Shown: positions 24,056 through 32,339 of the stretch, in pieces
Numbering within the stretch: the stretch's first letter is position 1
Layout: each line of letters starts with the position of its first letter
Source of the DNA: a candidate division WWE3 bacterium RIFOXYD1_FULL_39_9
GTDB lineage: Bacteria; Patescibacteriota; WWE3; UBA101185; UBA10185
Length of the DNA stretch: 39,763 nt
Direction: 5' to 3'
Assembly: GCA_001773295.1 (NCBI GenBank)
Contig: MEWG01000022.1
Location: forward strand, 1 to 39,763
The notes under the pieces: generated by a model
Databases searched by the model: none
What the model was told of the DNA's origin: nothing
Seen by the model: the letters and a program-made list of their open reading frames with translations, nothing else
Translations under genes and position numbers: made by a program

Positions 24056-25750
24056 TTATTCTAGCTCGCACCAGCTGCCTACATACGCCTTTTTCCCAAT
24101 TATAGAGTATAACGGAGAGAAATACATTTGGTTATACCTAAGCTCTTTTAAGTGTTTTTTAATCCTTTTGTCATCGATTAGTTTCTTGGCTTCATAGACT
24201 TTGGGATTTGGTATGAATTTTTCGATGGTCTTCTCAACCAAAATAAGCTGTTTTGTCAAAAACCAAGAGCCGTCGTCGGTGTAAGACTGGATATAACAAT
24301 CATATTCTAAACCACCCGGAATTGACTGTCCTATTCCTGTAAAATCATTTTGCTTTTTTGCTGCAAAATATTTAGTGTATGTGCCGTCTAGTTGAATCCC
24401 CAATACTATTCCGCTGTCTTGCTGAATTTTTAATGCTTGATCCCATCTCAGAGCCTGTACAGTCAGGTATTCGTAATTTAATGCAAGACTAATAAAAATA
24501 AGTAAAGCTAGACCGGTGTATGCTAATTTCGTAATTTTGAACTCTAGTTCTTTAGCATAAGTTGCCGAGATAATTAAAACCAGTACAAAAACCGGCAACA
24601 AGTATCTGTCGTACAGGTCTTTTGTAACAAGCAGCAGTAGAAACTGCAGAACGAGATTTACTAGATAAAAATTTGATGTTTTCCTGTTTTTTCCTAAGAT
24701 TTTTGTTCTATTCTTTGTAATCGTATGTATAAGCCCGACGGTTGAAATAATAATCAGCACGATCAAAAAAATTTTGAATGGCGAGTTATCAAAGATACTA
24801 AAATTACTCCTAAATCCGGATTTTGAATAAAGTTCCTCAATATAAAATACGTTTCCAAGCGGGAAAATGTCCAACAAGTAGACGTGTCTCCCTAAAACAA
24901 ACGTTACTAAGGCTGTCACAGCAATATAAACAAGCTGTCTGAATTTCTTGGTTTGTTTAACAATTTCTTTGAAAAATCGCAAATCACCCAAAAACAACGG
25001 AAGCGTAAAAAAAATAAGGTATATAAAGCTATATCCAATTTGTTGTAGCCGTGGAACAAAATCGTTAATTTCCAAAAAAAGCGCTCTACTGCTCTCGTCA
25101 GTACTACTATATCTTGGCCAAAATACCCAAATCAGTATAAAAATTAATCCGGCTAAAGATTTTACGATTAAATGCTTCCATCGTACCTTCTTTTCACCGG
25201 CAAAGTAAAAGTAAATTGCTACCGGAATCATTAAAGCAGCGCTTTGCCTGACAAGAAATGCTGCGCCGTTTAAAAGAACACCTAATAAAAAATGCGTATC
25301 AGATTTTTTTTGAAAACCTAGTTGGTAATAATACAACGATACAATTATCAGACACAGAAAATAGATCTCTGTCATAAAGGTAACTGATGAAGCAAGTACA
25401 ATGGGATTAAATGCGTACAATGCAACCAATAAAGAAATAAGTTTCTTGTTCTCTGTTAAAAGACTTAAAAGTTTAAAAAGGAAAACTACAGAAACTACAT
25501 ATACAACAAACGACAACAGATGAAGAGACTGAAAACTTAGCCCAAATATCTGCGACCAAACGTACCCTAAGAATCCTTGGAAGATGAACGCGGGCTCGAT
25601 CTGATGATTTATAATTATATTGCCATTTCGGAAGGATTCGACTTGTCTTGCAAACAGCCAATCGTCATTTATTGGAAAGTTACCTCGTCCCAATAAAAGG
25701 AACAGGAAAGTTGCTACAACAGCAAATAATGCTATTTTTGGGGTAAACAT
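24056..25750 (-). CDS. GT-C fold membrane glycosyltransferase (GT39-like)
   Basis: The 564-residue polytopic protein has about 11-12 helices. The first outer loop holds FPINDDW (Asp29, Asp30), the acidic pair expected for catalysis in PMT/ArnT-type GT-C enzymes, followed by GNIIINHQIEPAF. Then come LVALYAFNPIVLAS and FMTEIYFL, another conserved acidic loop of the family. A soluble tail of about 140 residues ends the chain. Family knowledge: GT-C enzymes take sugar from polyprenyl-phosphate donors and act on the outer face. I prefer the ATG at 25750, with AAAGG ten bases upstream, over the GTG at 25759. The gene overlaps the preceding GT-C gene. Acceptor and sugar unknown. Confidence 0.8.
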   Translation of the reverse strand: MFTPKIALFAVVATFLFLLLGRGNFPINDDWLFARQVESFRNGNIIINHQIEPAFIFQGFLGYVWSQIFGLSFQSLHLLSFVVYVVSVVFLFKLLSLLTENKKLISLLVALYAFNPIVLASSVTFMTEIYFLCLIIVSLYYYQLGFQKKSDTHFLLGVLLNGAAFLVRQSAALMIPVAIYFYFAGEKKVRWKHLIVKSLAGLIFILIWVFWPRYSSTDESSRALFLEINDFVPRLQQIGYSFIYLIFFTLPLFLGDLRFFKEIVKQTKKFRQLVYIAVTALVTFVLGRHVYLLDIFPLGNVFYIEELYSKSGFRSNFSIFDNSPFKIFLIVLIIISTVGLIHTITKNRTKILGKNRKTSNFYLVNLVLQFLLLLVTKDLYDRYLLPVFVLVLIISATYAKELEFKITKLAYTGLALLIFISLALNYEYLTVQALRWDQALKIQQDSGIVLGIQLDGTYTKYFAAKKQNDFTGIGQSIPGGLEYDCYIQSYTDDGSWFLTKQLILVEKTIEKFIPNPKVYEAKKLIDDKRIKKHLKELRYNQMYFSPLYSIIGKKAYVGSWCELE

Positions 25751-27114
25751 TGTGCGCACGCCTTTGCTAGTAAACCCAATTTAACCATCACACGTCTGAC
25801 ATTAAATACTAGCTCAGAATCCTTAAGCGACCACAACCAAGAAGTATCGGTAAAACCTTTGTCGTACGCAGCGTGCCAAATTCCGTCAAAAAAGACGATC
25901 CCAAGTAGTTGAATGTAGACCGACAAACCTGCAATAACATAAAATACTTTTTTGTATTTTGTAAAATGATCAGACTGAACAAAAGGAACAAGAAGTAATA
26001 TTAGAAACGGAATTACATCGGAGCTCATGCGATAGCCAAAAGACCAGCCTCCGTACCAATGTTTCCAAAAACTAATTATCAAGGTATGTAGAAATACAGT
26101 TATCCCAAAAATCAAATATAAGTCACTTTTGGAATCTCTACGTCTTAGTCCCAGATAAAGTCCGATTAAAGAAAAAACAAACACAGGAGAGTAGGCTAAT
26201 ATTCCTTTACTTGGAGAAAACCAAACGCCAAAGAAACTTTCGGGAAAACCACCTAACCAGTTGGTAGTCAACTGAGATGAATAACCTTGGTTCGAAATAT
26301 CTCTATAAAATTTTGCGTTATACCAAAAGAAAAATCCTGCAACTAATAACAACCCTATCAAAAATAATATCCCCGGTTTAACAAGTTTCTTAAGGTTTGC
26401 GCGATATGTGAACAAGAAATGAGTGACTATTAGTATAATCGGCAGCCCGCCGGTTGGCCTGGAAAGAAAAGCCAAGCCAAAAAACAGTCCGGTAAATAGC
26501 ATGTGTGACGACCTAGAATCTTTAAGGTAATTTAAATAAAAGTATAGCCCAATAATTAAAAATAACTGTAAAGTACCGTGCTGCCACAAAGCCTGCGACA
26601 ACAGGGCATAATTTATGGTTCCGAATAGATATATGGCCGTTATAAGAAGAGCGTGGTAGTTGCTAGTTTCAAAGTGCTTCTTAAGCAAAAGGTACATAAA
26701 ACCGCCCGAAAACCCTACAATCAACGCCGCCGCTACATGCGAAAGAATAATCAAATTTCCCCATATCATGGGCAAATTTAATAACACGGGAAGCAGATAA
26801 ACCGGAACTGCAAGTATGGGCGTAATAATCGGAAATGCTGAAACGTAATGAGTGTCAACTTTCCTAAGGTAAAACGGAACCATGTTTCTCGTATAGCTCT
26901 TATCGTCTGGGTGCGGGTAGCTGCCTAACATAGTGGAATAATAATTGTCTAAATACAGGTCTCCCCTACTAATTATAGAGATAGGCAGGAATATGGCCGG
27001 AACTGTGTCTTCGGATTGAACTGCTAGCTTGTTTACACCGATCGAATAAACGAAAGCCCATGAAAGAAAATAAATTACCGATGCTGTGAGTGAAATTGCG
27101 AAGAAACGCCTCAT
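25732..27114 (-). CDS. GT-C fold membrane glycosyltransferase-like protein
   Basis: The 460-residue polytopic protein has about 11 helices. After the first helix comes AVQSEDTVPA (Glu35, Asp36 as candidate catalytic acids) and IISRGDLYLDNYY. Further conserved-looking blocks are LSQALWQHGTLQLF, FFGLAFLSRPTGGLP, FSPSKGILAYSPVF and HWYGGWSFGYRMSSDVIPF. That set recurs in a family of bacterial polytopic proteins usually annotated as glycosyltransferase family 39 or hypothetical. The outer-face location and polyprenyl-phosphate donor are inferred from the fold. It starts 29 bases after the upstream gene, the largest gap in the long minus-strand run, where a weak internal promoter is possible. Confidence 0.72.
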   Translation of the reverse strand: MRRFFAISLTASVIYFLSWAFVYSIGVNKLAVQSEDTVPAIFLPISIISRGDLYLDNYYSTMLGSYPHPDDKSYTRNMVPFYLRKVDTHYVSAFPIITPILAVPVYLLPVLLNLPMIWGNLIILSHVAAALIVGFSGGFMYLLLKKHFETSNYHALLITAIYLFGTINYALLSQALWQHGTLQLFLIIGLYFYLNYLKDSRSSHMLFTGLFFGLAFLSRPTGGLPIILIVTHFLFTYRANLKKLVKPGILFLIGLLLVAGFFFWYNAKFYRDISNQGYSSQLTTNWLGGFPESFFGVWFSPSKGILAYSPVFVFSLIGLYLGLRRRDSKSDLYLIFGITVFLHTLIISFWKHWYGGWSFGYRMSSDVIPFLILLLVPFVQSDHFTKYKKVFYVIAGLSVYIQLLGIVFFDGIWHAAYDKGFTDTSWLWSLKDSELVFNVRRVMVKLGLLAKACAQCLPQK

Positions 27115-27120
27115 ATAATT

Positions 27121-27126
27121 ATGATA
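27121..27126 (-). promoter_or_regulatory. Weak candidate internal promoter (-10 box only)
   Basis: TATCAT (5/6 to the -10 consensus) lies six bases before the ATG at 27114, the same distance as at other promoters here. The best -35 (TTGAAT) needs a long 19-base spacer. It is listed because this is the largest gap in the operon; it could be chance in AT-rich DNA. Confidence 0.22.
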
Positions 27127-27143
27127 ACACCTAAATTAATGGA

Positions 27144-28757
27144 TTATTCAATCCTTCTATATACATAAGCGGAAGGAAATTCAGCGACATTCTGCAGACT
27201 AATATTGTTTGAGAAAAACACACGCGCCTCGGCGGACAGATCTTCTTTGAAGACAACCAAATTCTCGCCGCCCAATTCGCTGAACTTCCCAAATCCTGAA
27301 GTTGTAGGTAGCTGACTTGTAAATTCACTATAGTCATAGTCAGACACTCGATAATCTACCGGATTTAGTAGAAGCTTATTGTGTTTTGGTAAAGTAAGTA
27401 GCGCGACCTCAGACTGAGCTCCCGGATAAACCGCAACTTTAGCGCATATGGGGACATTCTTGGACAAGTAATCATAAACTTCGGAACCGGCTGTTTCTTT
27501 ATATACAGTTACAGGTACAAATACTTCTGACAAAGTGAACAGCGCTAGAACTAATGTTAAAATTACTGCATTTCTTGGCTTCATCACGGTAAAGAAATAA
27601 TCAAAAACATATCCGGCCATCACAACAAGCGAAAATAACTGGAGAATAGACAATCTTGCCGTAACTCTAAACATCGGAAAAAGTTTAAATATAAGGTAAC
27701 CTGGAGTCCAAAACCTGATTCCGGATACGGTGAAGTATGGCGGGAGCATTAGAATAAAAAACAAAATATATAGTATTAAATAAATTTTTGCTTCTTTCCC
27801 TAAAATTGTGGGTTTCTTCGCCAAAAGATAAATAACGGTTATGAGTGTTACGAAACTAAAAAGCAGCCCAAAGTAATTTCCTGAATGCTCCTTCGCAAAA
27901 TAATCATCCGCTAAAAAATAATTAGTCTTGTACCCTATTTCTAGCGCATTTTTCGTAATTGAGCCAAACAACGGATTTTCTAAAGGAGGTAGAACGCTAT
28001 ACCATGGGCGCGCACTGAAAGTTATAAAATCCTCCAGAGGTCTTTGAACTCCTAGCGCAAAAAAACCATTTTGTCTTTCCGTATCATAATCAATGTATGT
28101 AGCCTTGAAGTACGGAAACAAAGTAATTAACAGCATAATAATTGACACAAGTATTGAGATGCTGAAACTTTTAATTTCCTTCAACAAATCAGCTTTTGAT
28201 TTCAATCCAAATGAAACATTTAGAAAGGTATAAAGTGAGTAATAAACAAAGAGAAAGAATCCATAATAATTTGAAATTACACCTACAAGAAATATAAATA
28301 GTCCTGTTTTAACACTGTGTAAGTATGGGATCGATCCGTGTTTGTTACTTTTTTGTAGCAATATATACATTGCAGGAAAAACCCACAACTGAGACAGATC
28401 CAAATGCTTCCCCATATGTATCCATGCGTACGATGAAAAACTAAATAGAAGTGCTAAAGCTAATCCCGCCTTAAATTTTCTAAGGGCTAAGTAAGTAACA
28501 ATAAAATTGGCTAGTAAAGTCAATAATACGAAAACATTGAACACGCCTGATCCAAAAATTGTCAGAAGAACCGAGTTAACTAAATTATATAAGGGCTGAC
28601 TGGTCAAGAGCGGGTGCTGAAACCCCCAAAACATATTTGAATATAAAGGGTAATCCTGTAAACACTCTTCGGTTATTTTAAATAAAGGACCTGATATACC
28701 GCCCCAAACGTAATTTGCTAGCTGATCATCCAGCCCACCTATCAGAAAATTCAACAT
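27144..28757 (-). CDS. GT-C-like polytopic protein lacking the usual first membrane helix
   Basis: The 537-residue polytopic protein contains the first outer loop with GGLDDQLANYVWGG (Asp10, Asp11), then FGSGVFNVFVLLTLL, FSFSSYAWIHMGKHLDLSQL with FP shortly after, and FPMFRVTARLSIL. These match a widespread family of polytopic GT-C-like proteins. In those, a membrane helix normally precedes the G-x-D loop. Here the protein begins only nine residues before the aspartates, and a stop codon lies five codons upstream in frame, so no longer start exists. A strong GGAG at 28762-28765, four bases before the ATG, supports this start. It may be an N-terminally shortened paralogue, an altered-topology enzyme or a non-catalytic protein. 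A soluble outer domain of about 120 residues ends the chain. Confidence 0.75.
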   Translation of the reverse strand: MLNFLIGGLDDQLANYVWGGISGPLFKITEECLQDYPLYSNMFWGFQHPLLTSQPLYNLVNSVLLTIFGSGVFNVFVLLTLLANFIVTYLALRKFKAGLALALLFSFSSYAWIHMGKHLDLSQLWVFPAMYILLQKSNKHGSIPYLHSVKTGLFIFLVGVISNYYGFFLFVYYSLYTFLNVSFGLKSKADLLKEIKSFSISILVSIIMLLITLFPYFKATYIDYDTERQNGFFALGVQRPLEDFITFSARPWYSVLPPLENPLFGSITKNALEIGYKTNYFLADDYFAKEHSGNYFGLLFSFVTLITVIYLLAKKPTILGKEAKIYLILYILFFILMLPPYFTVSGIRFWTPGYLIFKLFPMFRVTARLSILQLFSLVVMAGYVFDYFFTVMKPRNAVILTLVLALFTLSEVFVPVTVYKETAGSEVYDYLSKNVPICAKVAVYPGAQSEVALLTLPKHNKLLLNPVDYRVSDYDYSEFTSQLPTTSGFGKFSELGGENLVVFKEDLSAEARVFFSNNISLQNVAEFPSAYVYRRIE

Positions 28758-28761
28758 GTTA

Positions 28762-28765
28762 CTCC
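28762..28765 (-). promoter_or_regulatory. Shine-Dalgarno site fixing the start at 28757
   Basis: GGAG on the minus strand, four bases before the ATG at 28757. It supports the short N-terminus of the GT-C-like protein and shows that genes inside this operon use Shine-Dalgarno initiation, unlike the promoter-proximal genes. Confidence 0.65.
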
Positions 28766-28772
28766 AGTAAGC

Positions 28773-29015
28773 TTAATTAACATATTTTGTCAATTTATCC
28801 TCGCCTAATTTGGTAATAAATAACTCGATAACAGTAAGTGTAAAAAAGAAAAATATAACAGACCCGGTAGTCTCGGCAGCTGATACATTGCCGCTAGCAA
28901 TAAAAAGTATTGTAAGGACTATAAAGAACACTTCCATAAAATACGGTACTAATTTTATGTCCTCGTACTTCCTTCTCGTCACAATGTATACGACCGTTAA
29001 TATTAATTCAATCAA
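28773..29015 (-). CDS. Small two-helix membrane protein, partner of the preceding GT-C gene
   Basis: The 80-residue protein has two or three hydrophobic segments (about residues 2-12, 26-42 and 50-66). No known domain is recognised. The start is a TTG at 29015: its bases overlap the TGA stop of the 995-residue GT-C gene (TTGA), and AGGAG lies six bases upstream, which makes a real start convincing. It resembles the 119-residue protein at 31980-32339: both share an RK after the first helix, then a hydrophobic stretch, G, ASA/SAA, SVI, an aromatic-rich stretch and VIE in the same order. Each small gene directly follows a large GT-C gene, so a subunit, chaperone or localisation role for those enzymes is a reasonable guess. 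Confidence 0.68.
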   Translation of the reverse strand: MIELILTVVYIVTRRKYEDIKLVPYFMEVFFIVLTILFIASGNVSAAETTGSVIFFFFTLTVIELFITKLGEDKLTKYVN

Positions 29016-31999
29016 CTTCTTCTCCTATAAAGAATATATACAAATAATACACCAGCCAAAACCGAACTACCTGCGAATAAAACAGTGTTTAAAATATCCG
29101 GCCAGAATACAATTGCGTAGTAACCACTATCGATCTTTGATAGATCCCAGCCGTTAGAGTAACTTTCAATGTTTACGTGCTCGGCAAAATGCTTGTCACC
29201 AAACAAAAGTTTTGCAGAGTAAATGCCTCTGATAAATTCCGGCATTTCTCTATATCTTGTAAGGTCGTCTCTTGAGATTAGCACAAGGCTCCAGTTCGGG
29301 TCGTACGCATCTTTAAACTGCAGATACCCTTCCGTTGCACCCTTCTTGTCAATTTCGATCAAACCCATGCTTTGACTAGCTCTGGAATAGTCGACAATAT
29401 TTGGTTTTGCCGGTTCGCCTTGCGATTCTTTTTGCACCATCATGATCAGTTTTGCAGTTGTCATATCCTTATATGCAAATGCCCTTACCCCCACTTTTGA
29501 AGGTTTAAATTCACTTTGTGGATTAATTAAGTAAGGCGAGATTCTTATATAATAATCGGGATCCTCTAACGGGTTGCGTATAACTGCGGAGATATAGTTA
29601 AAATGAATTGCATCTGTGCCTGCTGGAATAACTGCGTCGCCGTATGAAGTCTCTACTCCGGAGTCAACATCTCTGTGAATAATACTCAACAAGATATCCA
29701 GATTTATTCTTTCACCAAAATCTATTCCAATATCATAAGTCCTAGATGGATCGAACCATGATATCTTATTGTAATATTTTGATACCTTTGTTTTGAACAT
29801 TAAACTGTTTGGATCTGTTACATCGTCTGAGTCTCTAAATAAACCGGTTTCTGTATATATCCAATTGTTCTTAATATATTCCGGTTTCTTAATTTCATTT
29901 GTGTAAACTTCAAGTTTCTTGCAACACTCGGGCTGGTCAAACATAAATGATAATTCTTTTGATGGCTTTTCTAAATTTCCGTCTAATGTTACTGAAGTAA
30001 GCTTAATATCCTCAGTGCTTGGAATAATCCTTCCGAAATACTTTCCGGAAGTAAATTTACTTAAATCAAAAACGTACTCGGTTGCTTTCTCAAAATCATA
30101 AGTCACTACCGGCTCTATCACTTCTATTTCAAAAGGAGTTTTGGATGTATATGAAAACTTTAAGTCAACACCAAATGTATCTTTCAATATTTCATACTCC
30201 TTTGGCGTTAACTGTTTACTTGAAAATATATTGCCGGCAGGTACTATCTCAACGTCAGAAACATCTTTTTCAGTCTCGTGTATTGTTATTTTACCCTTTT
30301 CTATTGCCGGCTCGCTTTGGTAAAGATCCTTCAGTTTTTTCATGTAACCTGCAAAACCTGCGTACCCCGCATCGCCCTGAATTATTAGTCCCGACAATTT
30401 GTATGTCTGCGCTATGCTATTAAATTTTTCCGGCGATTCTAATAACGACTTATTTATGTACGCGGTGACAGAGTCTATACCCGAATTGCCAAAAATTAAC
30501 GGTGCCCTTGAAATTATGTTTACTCCTTTAAATAATATATAAGGACTTCCGTTATACCCGGATGGCCATTTAAGATACTCCGATACTTGAAAAGTCGGGT
30601 ATAGAACATAGTAACCTTTCTTTGGTTCCCAGTTTTCCCTAAGATCTTCCCAGTAATCCGGAACAATTACGGTTTGAGAGCTAATTTTTTTATTTTCAGT
30701 CTCGCCTACTACTTCTGCAGACCAATAAGGTCGTCCAAGAGCTACTCCTGAAATTATTAAAATGACAAACAGAAGTATCCGCAAAAAATTACGTGACTTT
30801 AATTCAGTGCTGATTTTAATTAAAGTGTATACAAGCAACGTGTCCCCGATAAGAGCGTAGACCGGCATGAACTTTGCATAAGGCTCTCTAAAAAACCAAA
30901 AGAGAGGTACGTTATCGTAAAAAAACCCAAAAATCGACCCCCCAAAGCCAGATATACCTTTTGCAAGAAGGATAAAAAGCCAGGCCATGCCGACCAAAAA
31001 TAAAAGAAATTCACTTTCAGAATTTTTTTCACGTTTCTTTATCTGTTTGATGAGAAAAAACGGAACTCCTGCTATAAGCAAAAAAGGCAGGAATCGCGCC
31101 GCAACTAACGGAAAGCGGTCGTAATTTTTATAATAAGGAAAATAGTAAATTTCCTCTGTTGCTTTTTCTCTAAAAGCCCAGCTTCCGAAATAAGTAAGAA
31201 CATCCTGAGTTTTCGACGCAGCGATAGTTACAAAATTTGATGTGGTCCCTTTTATATCCCCAACGTTTGTTCGTATTTTCATCACAAATGGCACAGCCCA
31301 CCAAATGTTTAGCAAAGACGACAGTACAATAAAAAACATAAAGTGAAGCAGAAGGTTCCTAAAATTAGTACGGATGAACACATTTTTATAAACTATACCC
31401 AATGCAATGACAATGAATATTATCGATCCGTATGGAATATTTACATACAAAGGTGACACAAAAAATGTAATAAGTGATAGTGCTGCAATGATCTTGTAAC
31501 CACCTTGATCCTGAATAATATATTTGTGGAGCAATGCAAAAATAAGAGGTAAAAACATAAAAAGTATTCTTGGAGGAGTTAGAAGGACTGAAATGTTTAA
31601 GAAAAAAGGATTGAAAACATAGAAAATAATTGCAATTACTGCGATTAACGGAGACATTTTTTCCCTATAAACCTGCTTTATAAATAGATAAAAGAAAAGT
31701 CCTGTAATTACCCAGGCTAAAACATGCCAAGAGACCAACGCATAATAATAATTTATATTTAGGATCTCGAAAAGATGAAAAAATAGATACTGCAGTTTGA
31801 AGGGTAAAAACAGACTAAACTCACCGAAATTTACATTTGGAGCCCATCCCTGTGTATATATTTTTCCCCACATCCCGTAGTCCAGCGCATAAAACTCTTC
31901 CCCTGTTATTAGATGCCCGTGAAACCACAATAATGGAGTAAGTCCGGTCAGTAATATTGCACAAAGCGGCAGAATAAATTTACTTATCTTTGTTAGCAT
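29012..31999 (-). CDS. Large GT-C-like membrane protein with outer carbohydrate-binding-like domain
   Basis: The 995-residue protein has an N-terminal polytopic part (about residues 1-420, about 11 helices). Its first outer loop reads HLITGEEFYALDYG (Glu34, Glu35, Asp40 as candidate acids), followed by FYVFNPFFLN, NIWWAVPFVMK and FFREPYAKFMPVYAL, a pattern of YfhO/AftD-like GT-C proteins. A long outer region (about 430-960) with beta-rich segments such as SRTYDIGIDFGERINLDI could be a carbohydrate-binding sandwich. Near the end, YSNGWDL matches an NGW motif in the 1185-residue paralogue. A final helix (about 968-990) and RRRS close the chain. The outer-face transferase role is inferred from fold; donor and acceptor are unknown. 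The start ATG lies inside the end of the upstream small gene (20-base overlap). Confidence 0.72.
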   Translation of the reverse strand: MLTKISKFILPLCAILLTGLTPLLWFHGHLITGEEFYALDYGMWGKIYTQGWAPNVNFGEFSLFLPFKLQYLFFHLFEILNINYYYALVSWHVLAWVITGLFFYLFIKQVYREKMSPLIAVIAIIFYVFNPFFLNISVLLTPPRILFMFLPLIFALLHKYIIQDQGGYKIIAALSLITFFVSPLYVNIPYGSIIFIVIALGIVYKNVFIRTNFRNLLLHFMFFIVLSSLLNIWWAVPFVMKIRTNVGDIKGTTSNFVTIAASKTQDVLTYFGSWAFREKATEEIYYFPYYKNYDRFPLVAARFLPFLLIAGVPFFLIKQIKKREKNSESEFLLFLVGMAWLFILLAKGISGFGGSIFGFFYDNVPLFWFFREPYAKFMPVYALIGDTLLVYTLIKISTELKSRNFLRILLFVILIISGVALGRPYWSAEVVGETENKKISSQTVIVPDYWEDLRENWEPKKGYYVLYPTFQVSEYLKWPSGYNGSPYILFKGVNIISRAPLIFGNSGIDSVTAYINKSLLESPEKFNSIAQTYKLSGLIIQGDAGYAGFAGYMKKLKDLYQSEPAIEKGKITIHETEKDVSDVEIVPAGNIFSSKQLTPKEYEILKDTFGVDLKFSYTSKTPFEIEVIEPVVTYDFEKATEYVFDLSKFTSGKYFGRIIPSTEDIKLTSVTLDGNLEKPSKELSFMFDQPECCKKLEVYTNEIKKPEYIKNNWIYTETGLFRDSDDVTDPNSLMFKTKVSKYYNKISWFDPSRTYDIGIDFGERINLDILLSIIHRDVDSGVETSYGDAVIPAGTDAIHFNYISAVIRNPLEDPDYYIRISPYLINPQSEFKPSKVGVRAFAYKDMTTAKLIMMVQKESQGEPAKPNIVDYSRASQSMGLIEIDKKGATEGYLQFKDAYDPNWSLVLISRDDLTRYREMPEFIRGIYSAKLLFGDKHFAEHVNIESYSNGWDLSKIDSGYYAIVFWPDILNTVLFAGSSVLAGVLFVYILYRRRS
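29022..29026 (-). promoter_or_regulatory. Shine-Dalgarno site supporting the TTG start at 29015
   Basis: AGGAG on the minus strand, six bases before the TTG that begins the small membrane protein at 28773-29015. It decides the use of a rare start codon. Confidence 0.65.
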
Positions 32000-32339
32000 T
32001 TTCCGATTCAGGTTTATCGAAAATCAACTCACGCGTCCTTTCGATGACCAGAAATATTAAAAAGTAAAAAACTATTACAGAAAAGTTCGCACTGGCAAAG
32101 TCTCTTCCTATCATTAAGAAGAAGGGCATAAATAAGACAAAAATAACACCAAATACAATCAGAGCCTTACCTTCAGAATCAATTTTCCTACCGGACAGAT
32201 ACCATAATATAAATAACACTAATTGAACTACTTCCAGAGGTGTCCTAACAAAAACCGACAACGCAATTAAGAAGATGGTCAGAAAAGAAAATATTACAAA
32301 ATTAAATTTTTCCACTTGTATCTTAGTTTTTGTCAGCAT
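31980..32339 (-). CDS. Small membrane protein following the 1185-residue GT-C gene
   Basis: The 119-residue protein has about four hydrophobic segments (about residues 13-30, 35-48, 58-76 and 82-98) and a charged, hydrophilic C-terminus. No named domain is recognised. The segment from VVQLVLFILWYLSGRK to FLVIE lines up with the 80-residue protein at 28773-29015 with at most a one-residue shift. The ATG at 32339 lies inside the end of the preceding GT-C gene (17-base overlap), and the next GT-C gene starts inside its own 3' end. Tight coupling and the repeated gene order point to a role tied to the large GT-C proteins, such as complex assembly. DUF2304-like small proteins linked to glycan clusters are a possible relative, unverified. 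Confidence 0.65.
   Translation of the reverse strand: MLTKTKIQVEKFNFVIFSFLTIFLIALSVFVRTPLEVVQLVLFILWYLSGRKIDSEGKALIVFGVIFVLFMPFFLMIGRDFASANFSVIVFYFLIFLVIERTRELIFDKPESENANKDK

Noticed and set aside
29919..30423. Plus-strand reading frames of 60-113 codons inside the 995-residue gene
   Set aside because: They lie fully within a well-supported gene on the other strand and show no domain, start site or promoter.
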